From JBCBWG01 sp964579305 (GTDB taxonomy: Bacteria; Pseudomonadota; Alphaproteobacteria; Rhizobiales; Hyphomicrobiaceae), in the NCBI GenBank assembly GCA_964579305.1, contig CAZOGY010000136.1, positions 1 to 8,806 on the forward strand: DNA of 8,806 nt, in the 5' to 3' direction. This document shows, in pieces, positions 6,624 to 8,806 of this stretch (the first letter of the stretch is position 1; the number at the start of each line of letters is the position of its first letter). A program made the position numbers and the translations under genes. The notes under the pieces are model-generated. The model was not told where the DNA came from and made no database searches. It saw only the letters and a list, made by a program, of their open reading frames with translations.

Positions 6624-7601
6624 ATGCATATCCTGGTGATTGGTGCGGCCGGAATGATTGGCCGCAAATTAACCGAGCGTTTGATCCGAGAAGGCCAACT
6701 GGCAGACAACGCGATCTCGAAAATGACGTTGTTTGACGTCGTCTCACCAAGTGAGCCCGAGGCGCCGTTTCCGGTTACGACGGTCACCGGCGACTTGCCT
6801 GAAGCGGGAATGGCGCAGACGTTGGTATCTGACCGCCCGGATGTCATTTTTCATTTGGCCGCGATCGTTTCGGGTGAAGCGGAGGCTGATTTTGCCAAAG
6901 GCTACCGGATCAATCTTGACGGCACGCGCAACTTGTTCGACGCGATCGTCGCGCACGGCCCGGATTATGTGCCACGGGTGATTTTCACCAGTTCGATCGC
7001 CGTTTTCGGGGCACCGTTCCCAGACGCGATCCCCGATGACTTCCATCTCACCCCGCTTACAAGTTACGGCACCCAAAAAGCGATCGGTGAACTTTTACTG
7101 GCTGACTTGACGCGACGCGGCATGATCGACGGCGTCGGTATCCGCCTGCCCACGATCTGTGTGCGGCCTGGTAAGCCAAACAAGGCCGCATCGGGCTTTT
7201 TCTCTAATATTATCCGAGAGCCGTTGGCCGGCGAGGAAGCCGTTCTGCCGGTGCCCGAAGATGTACGTCATTGGCACGCCTCGCCTCGGTCGGCCGTCGG
7301 GTTTCTGATGCATGCCGCCGCAATGGACACATCCGCGATCGGCCCACGGCGCAACCTGAGTATGCCAGGCGTATCGGTTACCGTCGGCGAACAGATTGCT
7401 GCGCTGCGTGCCGTTGCTGGCGACCGCGTGGTCGCACGCATCCGCCGCGAGCCCGATCCAGCGATCATGGCCATCGTCGGCGGTTGGCCACGCAATTTTG
7501 TGGCCTCACGCGCCCGTGAATTAGGTTTCAAGTCCGAAGACAGTTTTGAGGAGATCATCCGCGCCCACATCGAGGATGAACAAGATGGGCATATCGCCTG
7601 A
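6624..7601 (+). CDS. denD: D-erythronate dehydrogenase
   Basis: A cytoplasmic 325-residue extended-SDR (NAD-dependent epimerase/dehydratase family) enzyme, expected to oxidise D-erythronate to 2-oxo-tetronate with NAD+. The Rossmann motif GAAGMIG (7-13) and Asp38 at the end of strand 2 (TLFD) indicate NAD rather than NADP. The catalytic set is the Ser pair in FTSSIAVFG (121-129) and Y148xxxK152 in SYGTQKA. The segments HLAAIVSGEAEADF (77-90), IRLPTICVRPGKPNKAASGF and HWHASPRSAVGF are characteristic of DenD as I know it. GGAGGA at 6608-6613 precedes the ATG by ten bases. With otnI next to it, the pair catalyses two consecutive steps of the tetronate pathway. No kinase or aldolase gene follows, and the next ORF overlaps its 3' end. 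Confidence 0.9.
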   Translation: MHILVIGAAGMIGRKLTERLIREGQLADNAISKMTLFDVVSPSEPEAPFPVTTVTGDLPEAGMAQTLVSDRPDVIFHLAAIVSGEAEADFAKGYRINLDGTRNLFDAIVAHGPDYVPRVIFTSSIAVFGAPFPDAIPDDFHLTPLTSYGTQKAIGELLLADLTRRGMIDGVGIRLPTICVRPGKPNKAASGFFSNIIREPLAGEEAVLPVPEDVRHWHASPRSAVGFLMHAAAMDTSAIGPRRNLSMPGVSVTVGEQIAALRAVAGDRVVARIRREPDPAIMAIVGGWPRNFVASRARELGFKSEDSFEEIIRAHIEDEQDGHIA

Positions 7602-7764
7602 CCAAGCCCCCGCGGACGGGCCGGTGCTGGCGATCCCCGCAGCCGTGCGCCGATCACATTTCATCATTTCACGCAGCGATCACAGTGCCGCGGGGAACGG
7701 CGCCGATCCTATTTGCGCCATACTTGTCGCCTCGTTGATCACGCCTGTGGGTGGGCGCGCATGA
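7585..7764 (+). CDS. Possible 59-aa small ORF overlapping the end of denD
   Basis: The ATG at 7585 lies inside the last codons of denD in another frame, and the 59-codon frame ends in TGA at 7762-7764. A 17-base overlap with the upstream stop is compatible with translational coupling. The product (start MGISPDQAPADGPVLAIPAA, later ICAILVASLITPVGG) has a moderately hydrophobic tail but no recognisable domain. About 70% of third codon positions are G or C, close to what the window's general composition would give anyway. No clear Shine-Dalgarno is present apart from purines in GAGGATGAACAAG. It could be a genuine small protein, the start of a gene lost by deletion (for example a tetronate kinase), or chance. 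Confidence 0.25.
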   Translation: MGISPDQAPADGPVLAIPAAVRRSHFIISRSDHSAAGNGADPICAILVASLITPVGGRA

Positions 7765-7793
7765 ACTGAACGCTGAGCTTGCGCGTTAGTGCT

Positions 7794-7878
7794 CCGGACC
7801 CTGAGGTCGCACCCGACATGCGGGCTTAGCGCGGGGTCCGGGCGCGGGTCGTGAACGTGCGTTTTGGCGCCCGGTCCC
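7794..7878 (+). promoter_or_regulatory. Leader with mutually exclusive stems upstream of ribA-like gene
   Basis: CCGGACCC (7794-7801) and GGGTCCGG (7834-7841) are perfect 8-bp inverse complements. The same central segment continues as GGGTCCGGGCGC (7834-7845), which pairs with GCGCCCGGTCCC (7867-7878) at 11 of 12 positions, the exception being a T-T mismatch. The two stems share bases 7834-7841 and cannot coexist. A further stem CCCG-TGA-CGGG (7876-7886) competes for the last arm, and AACGC/GCGTT (7769-7773, 7783-7787) lies upstream. This is the layout of an attenuator or riboswitch expression platform, about 100 bases before the gene start. FMN-riboswitch conserved blocks were looked for and not seen. 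No U-run follows, so control of translation or Rho access would be more likely than intrinsic termination. Confidence 0.4.
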
Positions 7879-7980
7879 GTGACGGGGAGCGTGCGTCGCA
7901 AATAAGGCTGCCGAAGCCGGTTGGGTCACCAGCCAGCGCAAAGCCTGCAGCCACTCATGAGCAAAACGAACGAGGCGAAT

Positions 7981-8751
7981 ATGTCTGTCACTAATCGACC
8001 GACCGCGGCGTCGCCTGCGGCGCAGGCAAACGGTTCGGCCGCGCACGGCACAACAGCGCGGATGCGGGCCAGTGCCGATGCGATCAAGATGATGCCGTGC
8101 GGTAAGCCGCAGACGTCCGCGGCGGTGACGGAGGGTGAAGATCGACCCGTGTTTGATGAGATTGCCAAGACGGTTCTGCCAATCGAATTCCGCGGAAGCG
8201 AAGTCCGGTTTGAAGCCCACGCGTTTGAAGACGATTCCTCATCATATCAGGCCATGGCACTTGTCCATCGCGGTGAAAACGCAGATGCGGTGACAGCGCC
8301 GCTTGTCCGCGTCCACAGTGGCTGTGTGACCGGCGACATCTTCCACTCGCTGCGTTGCGACTGTTATGCGCAGCTGCAACTCGCAATCGAGCGTGTGCTT
8401 CTATCGGATCTGGGGATCATTCTGTACCTCCCACACCACGAAGGTCGCGGCATCGGGCTCGTCAAAAAACTTCAAGCTTACGCCGAACAGGATCGCGGGC
8501 TCGACACGGTCGACGCCAACGTGGCTGTCGGTGCCCCGATTGATGCGCGCGATTATGGGCTCCCCGCAAAAATCTTGCGGCATCTCGGCTACGGCCAAGT
8601 GCGGTTGATGACCAACAACCCGATTAAGGTGTCGAAGCTGGCCGAGCATGGCATCGACGTTGTCGAGCAGGTCCGCTCGATCACAAAGCCGTCAGAGCAC
8701 AATCAGCGCTATCTCGATACCAAGCGCGATCGCATGGACCACAAACTCTGA
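7981..8751 (+). CDS. ribA: GTP cyclohydrolase II
   Basis: A cytoplasmic 256-residue enzyme expected to convert GTP to 2,5-diamino-6-ribosylamino-4(3H)-pyrimidinone 5'-phosphate, formate and pyrophosphate, the first step of riboflavin synthesis. The zinc site CVTGDIFHSLRCDC has Cys115, Cys126 and Cys128. It is followed by EGRGIGL (154-160), AYAEQDRGLDTVDAN (166-180, candidate catalytic Tyr167), DARDYG (Arg190), VRLMTNNPIKV (207-217) and a C-terminal YLDTKRDRM (244-252). The family core starts near residue 60. The first 60 residues are Ala/Thr/Ser-rich low complexity and absent from compact RibA proteins of about 200 residues. GAGG at 7972-7975, five bases before the ATG at 7981, favours this start over ATG 7957 or TTG 7921. 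Usual RVHSEC is RVHSGC here and the usual RQEGRGIGL is HHEGRGIGL, so it may be a divergent paralogue. Confidence 0.88.
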   Translation: MSVTNRPTAASPAAQANGSAAHGTTARMRASADAIKMMPCGKPQTSAAVTEGEDRPVFDEIAKTVLPIEFRGSEVRFEAHAFEDDSSSYQAMALVHRGENADAVTAPLVRVHSGCVTGDIFHSLRCDCYAQLQLAIERVLLSDLGIILYLPHHEGRGIGLVKKLQAYAEQDRGLDTVDANVAVGAPIDARDYGLPAKILRHLGYGQVRLMTNNPIKVSKLAEHGIDVVEQVRSITKPSEHNQRYLDTKRDRMDHKL

Positions 8752-8761
8752 TGATGCCCCT

Positions 8762-8792
8762 AAAGCGTGTCGCATGAAGTGCGCCCCGCTTT
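8762..8792 (+). terminator. Possible terminator after the ribA-like gene
   Basis: AAAGCG (8762-8767) pairs with CGCTTT (8787-8792). Inside, CGCA (8771-8774) pairs with TGCG (8780-8783), giving a two-part stem with a symmetric three-base internal loop and a five-base apical loop. It begins ten bases after the stop codon. The following bases (TCGCTCTGTT) are only moderately T-rich, so termination efficiency is doubtful. Confidence 0.35.
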
Positions 8793-8806
8793 CGCTCTGT
8801 TGCGCT

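Noticed and set aside
7765..7980. FMN riboswitch upstream of the ribA-like gene
   Set aside because: The conserved aptamer blocks (AGGGxxGGGTGAAATTCCC-like and CCGACAGT-like) were not found on the plus strand.
1..8806. CRISPR array, insertion sequence or tandem repeats
   Set aside because: No regularly spaced direct repeats, no transposase gene and no terminal inverted repeats with target duplication were seen.

Overview
The window looks like a stretch of alphaproteobacterial chromosome. It is GC-rich, its protein-coding genes are typical of that class, and it encodes a tRNA-Gln with CCA in the DNA. No genus can be named from the sequence alone. It splits into an accessory-looking left third and a metabolic right half, with the tRNA gene between them.

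Left part (1-3440). A large minus-strand gene (182-2263) encodes a predicted lipoprotein with a SUKH (SMI1/KNR4)-like N-terminal region followed by about ten ankyrin repeats. Ten bases from its start, and divergent from it, lies the C-terminal fragment of a large serine recombinase (about 2273-2578), a sign of past mobile-element activity. A small gene of lower GC (2768-3127) encodes a 119-residue protein of unknown function. A doubtful 43-codon secreted-peptide-like ORF sits at the left edge (79-210).

Middle (3445-4214). A tRNA-Gln(UUG) gene lies on the minus strand with a readable promoter just upstream. Some 650 bases without a convincing gene follow. They hold several perfect inverted repeats, including a 9-bp-arm dyad and a composite of two overlapping dyads, upstream of the transporter gene.

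Right part (4215-8806). Three co-directional genes form a partial four-carbon sugar-acid (tetronate/D-erythronate) module: an MFS transporter (4215-5510), a hydroxypyruvate/2-oxo-tetronate isomerase (otnI, 5665-6441) and a D-erythronate dehydrogenase (denD, 6624-7601). The likely sequence is import, oxidation of D-erythronate to 2-oxo-tetronate by DenD, then isomerisation to 3-oxo-tetronate by OtnI. The kinase (OtnK) and decarboxylating aldolase (OtnC) that normally finish this pathway are absent here, so they must lie elsewhere or be replaced. The genes are separated by unusually long gaps (154 and 182 nt), and one gap carries a terminator-like hairpin.

A small ORF overlaps the end of denD. 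Next comes a roughly 215-nt leader in which one segment can pair perfectly or nearly so with either an upstream or a downstream partner, an attenuator-like layout. It precedes a GTP cyclohydrolase II gene (ribA-like, 7981-8751), the first step of riboflavin synthesis. That protein has an unusual 60-residue N-terminal extension and several substitutions at normally conserved positions. No recognisable FMN riboswitch was seen. The leader is the strongest candidate for something undescribed in this window.
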